Shown here: positions 36,755 to 48,133 of the stretch, piece by piece
How the letters are laid out: each line of letters begins with the position of its first letter
Position numbering within the stretch: the stretch's first letter is position 1
Source of the DNA: Gordius sp. MW1
Lineage: Eukaryota; Nematomorpha; Gordioida; Gordea; Gordiidae
Direction: 5' to 3'
Assembly: GCA_964036665.1 (NCBI GenBank)
Contig: OZ038532.1
Coordinates: forward strand, 6,138,001-6,202,000
DNA length: 64,000 nt
Program-made: the position numbers and the translations under genes
Notes under the pieces: model-generated
What the model was told of the DNA's origin: nothing
Database searches by the model: none
The model's input: the letters and a program-made list of their open reading frames with translations, nothing else

Positions 36755-39474
36755 TTAATTGCTATGCAATTTATGGGCTCCCTTTTTGTTGTCCGTCCGT
36801 CCGTTGTCCGTCCAACGTTCTGAATTGCTGGTTCAATACCCAGAGAGGGCAAATTTTTATTTTTTTTTTAAATTTAATTAATATATTGTTCTTGTTAGTA
36901 CTATTGATAATATGACTTTTTGACCGTGTCCTGGCTACTGATCAATGAAAAAATGAACATTGGCCAAATTGTGATTCGAAATTTTTTTTTTCGTTTTTGA
37001 ATTGGTATATTAGGTTTAAATTGATAATTACACTATGCCCTCCATTAGAAGGGCCTATGCCTCTACCAGAGGTGTGCACGGATCAATCCAATCCGACGGA
37101 TCAACATTTTAATTTTGGAAGTCGGATCGGATCGGATCGGATAAACATTTTATTTTAGTCGGATCGGATCGGATTTTCAAATTTAATATGACAATAATAA
37201 GTTCTAATTAATTAATTAATAATTTTTAGTATACCTTTTCATAATTATCTTTGCATTCGTTTTTTAATTTACCATTTTTGATGCCCAATACCACCTCTCA
37301 CCTAACGTACCCTAATATATTTATCAGTATTTCCCTAGCGTTTTTCCCTAGCTAGACTTTCTTGTTTGGCGAGAAAGCAGCTTGCGCCAATGATAAATCA
37401 GCATCTCCCGTTTTTAGCCCACGCACCTCTTTCTATCTCAACTCAACTCCGAAAATCATCAATTACAATCTCCCCTTTCCTTAAAGCACACGCATAGCTC
37501 CTTTCCCCGAATTAAACCAGAAAATTTAGATTCTTTATTATTTTTATATGATAATATGGAATTAGTCAAATAAAATTTTATATTTATTTCAGGTCTATTA
37601 AAATTGCTATACCTTATTTATATGTATTTTGAATTTAATCATCAATAAAAAGTTCTGTTCATAAATTTTAATTAAAAAATTTCGGATCGGATCGTATTTA
37701 GATTTTACAAAACTCGGATCGGATCGGATTTAGATTTTAAAACACTCAGATCGGATCGGATGGATATAAAATTTTTCAAAAACCCCTCGGATCGGATCGG
37801 ATCAAAAACACCTCTAGCCTCTACTGATATGTGTCTAAGTGCCCCCCCTCCCACAAAAGCCCTCTACTGATGTGGGTCAAATCCCGGCGAGAGCATATTC
37901 TTAATTGCTGGTACGATACCTGGAGAGGGCAAATTTTTTTTTAAGTTAAATTAATAAATTGTTCTTGTTAATACCATTGATAATATGACTTTTTGACCGT
38001 GTCCTGGCTACTGACCAATGAAAAAAATGACCAATGACCAAATTGTGATTTGAAATTTTTTTTTTCGTTTTTGAGTTGGTATATTAGGGTTAACATTGAA
38101 ATTACCCTATGCCCTCCCGTAGAAGGGCCTATGCCTCCACTGATATGGGTCCCTGTGCCCCCCCTCCTACAAAAGCCTATGCCTCTACTGATGTGGGTGC
38201 GAATCTCGGCGAGGGCGAATTCTTAATTGCTGGTTTGTATCCCGGAAAGGGCAAATTTTTTTAAATTTTTTTTTAAATTAATATATTGTTCTTGTTAATA
38301 CCATTGATAATATGACTTTTTAACCGTGTCCTGGCTACTGACCAATGAAAAAAATGACCATTGGTTAAAATATAAATCGAAGTTTTTTTTTCTCGTTTTT
38401 TTTGTCTCTTATATATTTATATTTTTTTTGACCGTGTCCTGGCTACTGACCAATGAAATTAATGACCATTGGTCAAAGTATATATCGAAATTTTTTTTTC
38501 GTTTTTTTCGTCTCTTATGTATTAATATCCTTTTTGACCGTGTCCTGGCTACTGACCAATGAAAATAATGACCATTGACCAAAGTATAAATCGAAATGTT
38601 TTTTTTGTCTCTTATGTATTTATATTCTTTTCGACCGTGTCCTGGCTACTGACCAATGAAAATGACCATTGGCCAAAGTATAAATCGAAATTTTTTTTTC
38701 GTCTCTTATGTATTTATATTTTTTTTGACCGTGTCCTGGCTACTAACTAATAAAAAAAATGACCATTGGCCAAAGTGTAGCAATTTTTTTTCTAAATTTT
38801 TAATATAGGCTATTTGGCCGTTTGCTGGCTACTAACCAATAAAAAAAATGACCACTGGCCAAAGTGAGATTAAGTTCAAATTTTTTCTCTAGCTTATAAT
38901 TATAGGCTGGTTATTTGGCTGTCTGCTACCATTAGAAAAAATGACCACGGCCAAAGTGATGGAAAAAATGACCAATGGCCAAGGTCTGATTAGGAATTTT
39001 TTCGGTTTTGTAATATCTTGTTTATACTATACATATGCGCATGATTTGAATAGAGTCTATAATCATAATTCAAATTATGGGTCGCCTACATTAAATTGTT
39101 TAAATTTATACAGTATTAAAAAAACTCTAAATTGAAAGTTGGACGTTTTGGAAGGATGACTATTGGTTTTTCCAAGATCATACCCTCTATTTGCGTTCCT
39201 TTCGTCATTTTGATTAATTTAGAAGTTGATAAATAAGAATGAATGAAAGGAAACCTATTCCTCAATAATAGTAGGTACAAAAATTTAATTTTTTAAAAAT
39301 TTGTATAAATAATTAACTAATCATTTTGCATTTCATACCCCCCTGTAGGCATTCTCGCCCCTTCCCACCTTACTCGCCCATAAACTGCATAGCAAATATG
39401 CTACGTTTATACGGAGTATAGATGAGTTTCATTTCCCCCCTCCTCTCCTTCCCACTAGGGTCGAAGGCCCGAGT
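36755..39474 (-). mobile_element. Tandem-repeat element, inverted copy with nested hAT
   Basis: The left end ttaattgctatgcaatttat and right end tcgaaggcccgagt are the reverse of the ends at 46585-48110. It holds hairpin units (ctactgaccaatga ... ccattggcca) at about 36935, 38010, 38340, 38445, 38550, 38655, 38745 and 38830, and tRNA-like blocks near 36830, 37900 and 38200. A 750-bp hAT element is inserted at 37067-37816. Confidence 0.75.
37067..37816. mobile_element. Non-autonomous hAT with GGATC subterminal repeats
   Basis: 750 bp, ends cagaggtgtgcacggatc and gatcaaaaacacctcta. Octamer gcctctac duplicated at 37059-37066 and 37817-37824. Both ends carry tandem cggatcggatcgg words, which may bind transposase. 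The core is AT-rich with no coding frame. Confidence 0.9.
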
Positions 39475-39539
39475 TATTTATACGTTTTAAAATTTACCAA
39501 AAACAAAACTTAAAAGCAACATTTATTAAAATGCAAATT

Positions 39540-39606
39540 AGAGGGGGCCGGGCCGGGCAAATGTCTTAAATTTTGATAAGATTAGGGCGATTCGGGCATA
39601 ATTAAA
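39540..39606. repeat. GC-rich hAT-subterminal relic
   Basis: agagggggccgggccggg and agggcgattcgggcata, wedged between two tandem-repeat elements. Confidence 0.35.
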
Positions 39607-39622
39607 TAAAAATCAAAGTATA

Positions 39623-41405
39623 TTAATTGCTATGCAATTTATGGGCTCGTTTTTTGGTGTCCGTCCGTCCGTCCGTCCGTTGTCCGTTACCCTCCCTATC
39701 TATTTGCATTGGGTATATTAGGTTATCGCTTTTTTAAATTAATGCATGAGAAAGAGGTGCTTCACCCCTCATCTCTATCTCCCTCGCTGTGTTATTTTTT
39801 AAATTAATGCATAAGAGGTGCCCCACCCCTCATCTCTATCTCCCTCGGTGTGTTATATATAAGATTTGTTAAATTATCTATTATATAATAAACATAGATA
39901 AAAGTTGTTTACTTTTAATGCTATGCAATTTAACTAGTTATATAATAAACATAAATAAAAGTTGTTTACTTTTTAATTGCTATGCAATTTAACTAGTTTT
40001 GGGGTTAGAATCCTGGAGTTTTTTTGACTCTTATGATTGTTCTTGTTACTATCATTGATAATAAGAATTTTTGGCCGTCCGCTGGCTGCTGACCAATGAA
40101 AAAAATGACCATTGGCCAAAATGTGAATCGAAATTATTTTTTTCGTTTTTTTTGACTATTATGATTGTTCCTGTTTCTACCATTGCTATTATGACTTTTT
40201 GGCCGTCCGCTGGCTGCTGACCAATGTTATATAATAAACATAAATAGAAGTTGTTTACTTTTAATTGCTATGCAATTTAACTAGTTTTTGGGTTAGAATC
40301 CCGGAGTTTTTTTGACTCTTATGATTGTTCTTGTTACTATCATTGATAATAAGACTTTTTGGCCGTCCGTTGGCTGCTGACCAATGAAAAAAATGACCAT
40401 TGGCCAAAATGTGAATCCGAGTTTATTTTTTCGTTTTTTTTTTGACTATTATGATTGTTCCTGTTACTACCATTGCTATTATGACTTTTTGGCCGTCCGT
40501 TGGCTCCTGACCGATGGAAAAAATGACTATTGGCCAAAATGTGAATCGAAATTATTTTTTTCGTTTTTTTTGACTATTATGATTGTTCCTGTTCCTACCA
40601 TTGCTATTATGACTTTTTGGCCGTCCGCTGGCTGCTGACCAATGGAATAAAATGACTATTGGCCAAAATGTGATTTGAAAACTTTTTTTTCGTTTTTTTT
40701 TGACTATTATGAATTTATATCCACTTTTACCGTGTCCTGGCTGCTGACCAATGGAAAAAAATGACCATTGGCCAAAATGTGATTCGTTTTTTGTTTTGTT
40801 TTTTTTTACTCTTATGAATTTATATCCACTTTTACCGTGTGCTGGCTGCTGACCAATGGAAAAAAATGACCATTGGCCAAAGTGAGCATTAAAATTTTTT
40901 TTTCCGTTTTTTTGGCTATCATTGACTTATAGAGTATCTGTTGGTACTGACCAATAGAGAAAAAGTGACCATTGGCCGAATTTTTAATTTTTTTAATTAT
41001 AAATTGTTCAAATTCAACAAAAAATTTCTCCCAACAATTCTGCAAATTCTTAACATTGTGTTGTTTTATAATATAATGTTTGTTAGACCCATAATCACTA
41101 AAGGCCATAAAAACTAATGTAATACGCAACTAGATGCAAACACTAAATCTAACCCTAACCCTTGCCTATATTACATTTTGCCTATATTACATTTTGCCTA
41201 TAATGGAAAATTTTTATAAATAATTAATTAATCATTAGGCATTTAATACCCCCCTATAGGCATTCTCGCCCCTTCCCACCTATCTCGCCCATAAATTGCA
41301 TAGCAAATATGATACATTTATACGAAGTACAGATGTGTCGTCCCCCCTTCCCTTCCCCTCTTCCCTTCCCTTCTCCCCCTTCCCACGAGGGCCGAAGGCC
41401 CGAGT
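39623..41405 (-). mobile_element. Tandem-repeat element, inverted full-ended copy
   Basis: From ttaattgctatgcaatttat to gggccgaaggcccgagt. Contains the aggggtgNNNcacctc segments, about seven hairpin units, the 105-codon head frame (40812-41129, an artefact) and ctaaccctaacccttgc. It is the mirror image of 46585-48110. Confidence 0.8.
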
Positions 41406-41779
41406 TTTTATTTTGTTAATTTTTTATTAAATTGTATATCGCGAATGCTACCACCCCCACGTTAAATATTTGCCCGACTCCATTCCTTAGCTACTTTATG
41501 GAAAAGATATATTTATAGTAGCCATTTCATTGTTCGCAACACACATGTGTGCCGTCTAGATTAGACTTAAAACAAAGGCGTCATGCCATTTTACCACAAT
41601 GCATGCACATATAATTGTTTTAACAAATTAAATTTGGTTCAATTCGTCTTGTTTATTCCCTAATCTACGCTATTACTTTTTTTTCTTACTAATTTATTTA
41701 TTGGTAAAGATAGTTACATATTTTGTGAAGGTTTGATAAATAAATTAAAAAGTTAAGAATCGAAAATATTAGGAAAACA

Positions 41780-44552
41780 TTAGGTTATGGCTAATGATTT
41801 ATATCTACAGATGGTTATGCCGATTTTCTGTCGAATGAAATACGATTCGCGATTATCATGGGATAGCAATGAAGTTTGTTTCCCTATTTTTCTAAAAAGT
41901 TGTAAGGCTAGGGGACCAAAGGTTGTTAGGGTAGTTGTCGCAATGGGACAAAATATTATAGTAGTATTGTTAATATCCGAGTATTTTGAAGTTTTGAGAG
42001 CCTCAGCTGAGGACAAGGGATCTTTGTTATAATTAGATGGGGCAAATACGTCAGTACATTTATAGTCCCATGCTAAACTTAGTCCTTTTCCCCAAGCACC
42101 TAAAGTTTGGCCATCGGGTCGTTTGTTGTCATCACAGAGGCCTGTGGGTTCGAGAATTGAGGGGAAACCAGCTTTGGTGAAATAGATATGTATACGTTTG
42201 TTAACCGCGGTATGTCGGAAATACCGGGCTTTGTTGCGATTACAGTGAAGGCCATGATGGCCATTCGATTTTACGGAATTATTGCAAAGTGAACAAGTGT
42301 GTTCAGCCACTATATTGCATCCTAATCTTAGGCCTACGGCGAAGCGGAATTCGGTGTTGGATAAGAGAAGACCGAGGTTACGGCTTGGGAAAGCTTCGAG
42401 CCATTCGTGACCTGAGCGTGAAGCCAAGCTTTTAAGAGCTGGAAGTTCCTCTGCCGAAGCGCCATTAATAAGAGACTTTAAGAGGCACTCGAACAGGGGG
42501 CCAATCCAACACTTTTCAGGGAATTTAATAGGGACGTTAAATAATTCCTTCCATTATTGGAAGGCGACGTCGAGTAAGTTGTCATGTTGTGGGGTTAATG
42601 TTGAAATTAAGCTTTCATTTATGCGGCTTGATATAAATGCGGAAAGTGATACGAAGGCTATTGAGCCTAAGCCTAGCCCCCCCAGTTTTGTTGAAAGGCA
42701 AGCTTGTTGCCAGTGTGTAGAACCTAGGGTTAGATTGGTTATTTCTTCGGTTAAAGACTTAAGTTCTGTATCAAACTTGAACAAGGCCTCGTGATGTAAG
42801 AACACTGCAGAAGCTGTGCATTAATTTAGGGATTGAGTAGCAGTTTTTTACTAGAAAAAATGCTTGGTGGGCAGGTAAATGTTTAAATAGGCGTCTGCTA
42901 GTTTGCGACTGGTTTCTTGTAACAATTTTAAAATGGGAATAGAGCCTCCAATTGGGGATCCGAGTAGGGTCAAAGAGGAAGGACCTATTAATGTGTAAGA
43001 TAATTTGTCTTGATTGCCAATAAAAGGTGTATTAAGGGGACTTATTACGGTTTTAGATTTACTTAGAGATAGTCCGATTTTTGTTGATTCGATTTCCAGG
43101 TATCTCAAAGCGGCAAAAACATCATCGGGGGCGCCTTGGATTGTACCATCGTCAAAGTACCAAATGTTTAAAGTCAAATTAAACTTTGTTGCAAGGCTAT
43201 CAACTAAAGTTTTGATGCCAAGGGAAAACAGAAGCGGCCCTAAAGGGTCGCCTTGTTGAATACCGTCACTTGAATTGATGGTATGTTTGTGAAATTGTAA
43301 AATGGAAACTGGTGAATAGCATGCATTAAGAAATGCGGAGTACTCAGGGAAATGTTTGTATGTTTCATTAAGGAAGTGGAGACGATAAATGGAGTTGAAA
43401 GCATTCTTAAAATCCATTTTAGCGATCACTGAGGAGGTTGGGGTGGTAAGAGAAATTCTTACCGCGTGTGAAGCAATTTCGCATCTCCTTTTACGCCAAA
43501 ACCGAGTTGAGTAGGTGCTAGAATTTCCACAGCTTTATTTTTGATGCGTTTTATGATCAGTTTGGAACAGAGTCTGCGTAGAACAGACCCCATTGCTATA
43601 GGTTGGATTCCGCCATCAGATTTTGAAAATGATACTAGAGTAGCGCCGAAGAAATGTGGGGCTACAATTTCGGGAATTTGGCCTTTCATAATGATGTTAA
43701 TGAGGGTGGTGAGAGAGCTCAAGAAGACTCCTGTCTATTAAGGGATTTGATAGTTCTAGAAGGTGGGCTGGACGCAAGCCATCGAGCCCTGCGCCTGTCG
43801 AAGAGCGAAGTATTGATAGCAAGGACTTTTGAAGTGAAGAAGTTCTGATGGGCCTGCTGAATAGGATTGGGTAAAGGCAGGTTTGGCCTTATAGGATGCT
43901 TAGCTATTAGAGATTCTAGGGTGTCTTTGTTGTCTGGGGATATTTAATTATCAGAGGAAGCAATGCGGATCGCACCTTGAATGTCGCAATTATTGATTTT
44001 TGCGGAGACTAGTTGCTCTATGTTTAAGGGACGAATGAGTTCGCTCTTCCTGGGTATCATAAGTTATTGGTTCACTGAATTCTTGCCACTTTTTAAGATT
44101 TGTTTTTACCCAACTTGTAAGAGATCCAGTATATGATTTGGGCGGCACCGAAAGAACACGAGATGCAAAGTAAAAGAAATTTTGCCAATCTTCATAGTTA
44201 TTTATGGTGAGTTTTAAAATGGCCTCAGAAAATGTCTGAGATACTAGGTATCTTGCACCTTTAGGAATACTTTTTATTATTTTATTAAAGGGAAGACTTC
44301 AAAAATTTGTTAATGTGATGTCTAAGGGGGTGTCTGATTTGGAGAAGGCTATGGGGTCCAAAATTTTAGGTTTATAGATTTCCCCTGGTTTTTCTGATTG
44401 CATCGAGCTTTATGAGGTCCATGAATGTGAATAAGTCCTGATTGTGTAAGGGAGACGTTTCTAAGGCATACATGACAGGTTGTTCTAAAGTTTGGTTTAG
44501 TAAGTTTAGTCATGATCAAACAAATAGGGAAACAAATATCATTACTATCCAA
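41780..44552 (-). pseudogene. LINE with RLE-like endonuclease, decayed
   Basis: Minus strand, N- to C-terminus. A zinc-finger-like CHVCLRNVSLTQSGL...HGPHKARC lies at 44349-44552. Reverse transcriptase pieces lie at 43459-43722 and 42851-43429, with DFKNAFNS (motif A), IQQGDPLGPLLFSLGI and YFDDG (catalytic). A thumb-like piece lies at 42554-42805. The tail at 41780-42427 has CSLCNNSVKSNGHHGLHC, then RPDG...LAWDYKCTD and EALKTSKY. A CCHC knuckle before a PD...D...KY block matches the restriction-like endonuclease layout of R2/NeSL/R4-type elements. Stops and at least two frameshifts make it non-functional. Clade assignment is uncertain. Confidence 0.82.
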
Positions 44553-44559
44553 TGATAAT

Positions 44560-44825
44560 AGGCTATTTAATAATTAGTTTCCATACTATTATTTTTTTTG
44601 CCCCATTTTATTCGCCATTTATATTTCCTTATAACGCTATTACTTATTTTCATAATACATAATTAATTAACAACCATTATTTTTTTGCTTCAAATAAAAA
44701 TTTATCCATTATATTCTATAGCATAGTATGTATTACTAAGTAAAATAATTTTTTATTAACCTAAATGCATTAGCAATTAATCTATATTAAAATTGTGTGA
44801 TCATTTTTTAATATTGGTTGAAAGA
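44560..44825. other. AT-rich interval, nothing recognised
   Basis: No feature supported. Confidence 0.3.
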
Positions 44826-45169
44826 TTTTGGGAATGCATAAATTCAGATCTAGCAGGCAAATTTAATTAATGAGGTCGGGCAGCTCTAATGGTTCGGGCA
44901 GGGCCGAGCAGACACTTAGAAGGGTTCAGGCAGGCAATTTAGTTAGAAATTTGGACCGGGCCGGGTTCGGACAGAAAATTTAAACAAATGCCCTCTGTTT
45001 GGAATCGCATATATTTAGGATTAACGGGCAAATTTAATATATCGGGCCGGGCAATTCGGGCAGCTATAACGATTCGGGCGGGCCCAAGCGGACACTTAGA
45101 TGGGTTCGTACAGGCAATAAAGTTAAGAAATTGAATCGGGCCGGGTTCGGGAAGAAAATTCCAAACAAA
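44826..45169. repeat. Two degraded hAT-terminus repeats
   Basis: Two similar blocks of about 170 bp with gggcagctctaatggttcggg / gggcagctataacgattcggg (split, aligned words), acacttagaNgggttc and accgggccgggttcgg. The second ends caaatctgacctctg, the same end as 18303-18722. No matching left end, so probably nested or rearranged copies. Confidence 0.55.
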
Positions 45170-45186
45170 TCTGACCTCTGATGCAA

Positions 45187-45596
45187 TTGATAATATTAAA
45201 ACATTAAAAAAGGATGTACATTACCACGTAAACTTTTAGAATATGAAAATATATAAATAATTTAATCACCTTATAAATATTTGGATATTTTTGAAATGCA
45301 ATCTGGGAATGGTAGGTGACCGTGTTTAATATAATCTTTTAATCGTCAGGTCCTGAGGCCCCCCCTATCTGTATATGCGTATTTTGCTTCCTCTTACTCA
45401 ATCATACAAATACATTGCACCGCACTTCAAGAGAGTTTTTAACGTCCTGCTTGCCCCATTCAATGATCCCTATTGACTACTATCACTATGCTATGCGTAT
45501 GGTATATTCCCCTTACTAACATACACATACACACATCTATTGTTTTACACATAAACCAGCATTATCAAGCCTTTATAAGCATTCATTTTCATTAAG
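45187..45596. other. AT-rich interval, nothing recognised
   Basis: No feature supported. Confidence 0.3.
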
Positions 45597-46460
45597 TAGA
45601 GCTGTTAAAAGTTCCTTTTAAAAAGGAACTTGTCAAGTTCCAGTTCCTTTGCCTAAATGGAACTAGTTACAGTTTCTAGTTCCTCATTTTAAAAAGGAAC
45701 TAGTTCCAGTTCCTTAAGTTCTTTTTTTAAATTTTTTTTAAAATGTACAAACATCTTTTATTTCATAAAACCAATATATTATATATTATAATTTATAAAA
45801 ATCATCAGGTAATAAATGTTTATTTGATTTTAATAAAATATTATTTTCAAAGTTGTCATCTAAAAGACATGTTTGCTTGTCTCCAAATAAAATTTTGCCC
45901 AAGCTAAATAATCTTTCCACAGGAACACTTGATGGTAGTGGCGTATTATATTTAATAAGTTTTTTTTTAATAGGGAAAACTCTCTAAAAGACTTAAATTC
46001 TTGGAGAGCATTAAAGAGTTATTGATTTTGCATCCTTTTGAATAAGCGTAAAAATATTCTCAAATAAAGGCCAAGGTATATTTCAGGTTTAATTATGGTA
46101 ATGTCACTCTCACTCATATCTAAAATCAAAAGATTATATATTTAATATTTATAAACTTACTATTACTAGGAATATGATAAAAATCAGAAACCAATTAAAG
46201 GAAATGAACTTTATATAAATTAACATAAGTCGAAAAATTTATTTAACAAACACTACCGTGAATTAAATACTAAATAATATTTAAATTACAAATTAATTTA
46301 AAAAATTTTAATGCAAATTGAAATTGGCAAAAGGAACTTGTTAATAGTTCCTTTTGCGATAAATTGAGAAAAAAAGGAACTAGTTTCATTTCCAGTTCCT
46401 CATTTTAAAAAGAAACTTATTAGTTCCTTTTTTTTTAAAAAGGACTAGTTCCAGGAAATA
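45597..46460 (-). mobile_element. hAT element relic with GGAACTAGTTCC repeats
   Basis: Left end tagagctgttaaaagttcc, then many aaaaaggaactagttcc palindromic words at both sides. The minus strand encodes a hAT dimerisation domain (45786-45960). The right terminus is not clear. Confidence 0.7.
45786..45960 (-). pseudogene. hAT transposase C-terminal dimerisation domain
   Basis: Minus-strand translation includes YNTPLPSSVPVERLFSLG, then GDKQTCLLDDNFENNILLK, ending in TAA. The SS.PVER.FS...L...R..L....FE..+.LK pattern is the hAT-family C-terminal dimerisation domain. The rest of the transposase is absent. Confidence 0.85.
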
Positions 46461-46584
46461 AACATAATTTTAATACATATAAAGGAACGCATACCAATTT
46501 TTAAGCATATTTTTAAGCTTTATTTTATTAGAAAATTTATATGTCTGTTATCATTTTCGAGTCACATGCTAAAAAAAATAGAAA

Positions 46585-48110
46585 ACTCGGGCCTTCGGCC
46601 CTCGTGGGAAGGGGGAGAAGGGAAGGGAAGAGGGAAAGGGAAGGGGGGACGACTCATCTGTACTTCGTATAAATGTATCATATTTGCTATGCAATTTATG
46701 GGCGAGAAAGGTGGGAAGGGGCGAGAATGCCTATAGGGGGGTATTAAATGCCTAATGATTAATTAATTATTTATACAAATTTTCCATTTATAGGCAAAAT
46801 TTAATATAGGCAAAATGTAATATAGGCAAGGGTTATGGTTAGATTTAGTGTTTGCATCTAGTTGCGTATTACATTAGTTTTTATGGCCTTTAGTGATTAT
46901 GGGTCTAACAAACATTATATTATAAAACATCACAATGTTAAGAATTTGCAGAATTGTTGGGAGAAATTTTTTGTTGAATTTGAACAATTTTTAGTTAAAA
47001 AAATCAAAAATTTAGCCAATGGTCATTTTTTCTCCATTGGTCAGTACCAACAGATACTCTATAAGTCAATGATAGCCAAAAAAACGGAAAAAAAAATTTT
47101 GATGCACATTTTGGCCAATGGTCATTTTTTTCCATTGGTCAGCAGCCAGCACACGGTAAAAGTGGATATAAATTCATAAGAGTAAAAAAAAACGGAAAAA
47201 AAAATTTTGATGCACATTTTGGCCAATGGTCATTTTTTTCCATTGGTCAGCAGCCAGCACACGGTAAAAGTGGATATAAATTCATAAGAGTAAAAAAAAA
47301 CGAAAAAAAATTTTCGAATCACATTTTGGCCAATGGTCATTTTATTCCATTGGTCAGCAGCCAGCGGACGGCCAAAAAGTCATAATAGCAATGGTAGGAA
47401 CAGGAACAATCATAATAGTCAAAAAACGAAAAAAATAATCTCGATTCACATTTTGGCCAATGGTCATATTTACCATCGGTCAGGAGCCAGCGGACGGCCA
47501 AAAAGTCATAATAGCAATGGTAGGTAGTAACAGGAACAATCATAATAGTCAAAAAAAACGAAAAAATAAACTCGGATTCACATTTTGGCCAATGGTCATT
47601 TTTTTCATTGGTCAGCAGCCAGCGGACGGCCAAAAAGTCTTATTATCAATGATAGTAACAAGAACAATCATAAGAGTAAAAATAAACTCCGGGATTCTAA
47701 CCCAAAAACTAGTTAAATTGCATAGCAATTAAAAGTAAACAACTTTTATTTATGTTTATTATATAACTAGTTAAATTGCATAGCAATTAAAAGTAAACAA
47801 CTTTTATTTATGTTTATTATATAATAGATAATTTAACAAATCTTATATATAACACACCGAGGGAGATAGAGATGAGGGGTGGGGCACCTCTTATGCATTA
47901 ATTTAAAAAATAACACAGCGAGGGAGATAGAGATGAGGGGTGGGGCACCTCTTTCTCATGCATTAATTTAAAAAAGCGATAACCTAATATACCCAATGCA
48001 AATAGATAGGGAGGGTAACGGACAACAGACGGACGGACGGACGGACGGACGGACGGACGGACGGACGGACGGACACCAAAAAACGAGCCCATAAATAGCA
48101 TAGCAATTAA
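46585..48110 (+). mobile_element. Tandem-repeat element copy F
   Basis: Left end actcgggccttcggccctcg; right end gcccataaatagcatagcaa. Order: hairpin terminus, purine-rich tract, cgactcatctgtacttcg, gcaaaatgtaatataggc head, eight hairpin units (about 47010 to 47620), ccgggattctaaccc, two aggggtggggcacctc segments, a (GGAC)n run (48028-48074), terminus. The long reading frames across the units are artefacts. Confidence 0.85.
48028..48074. repeat. (GGAC)n microsatellite
   Basis: About eleven GGAC units, expanded compared with two to four units in the sister elements at 13350, 15700 and 36790. Confidence 0.9.
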
Positions 48111-48133
48111 TAGTTCAAATCGGTCTCTAAAAA

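Noticed and set aside
41787-43848. Several plus-strand frames of 64-81 codons
   Set aside because: Antisense shadows of the decayed LINE.
47337-47633. Long minus- and plus-strand reading frames in the tandem arrays (also 14355-15195, 38326-38750, 40340-41129, 46862-47732, 48420-49783)
   Set aside because: They repeat with the array unit, occur on both strands at once, and have no similarity to known proteins. They arise because the unit length keeps a frame open.
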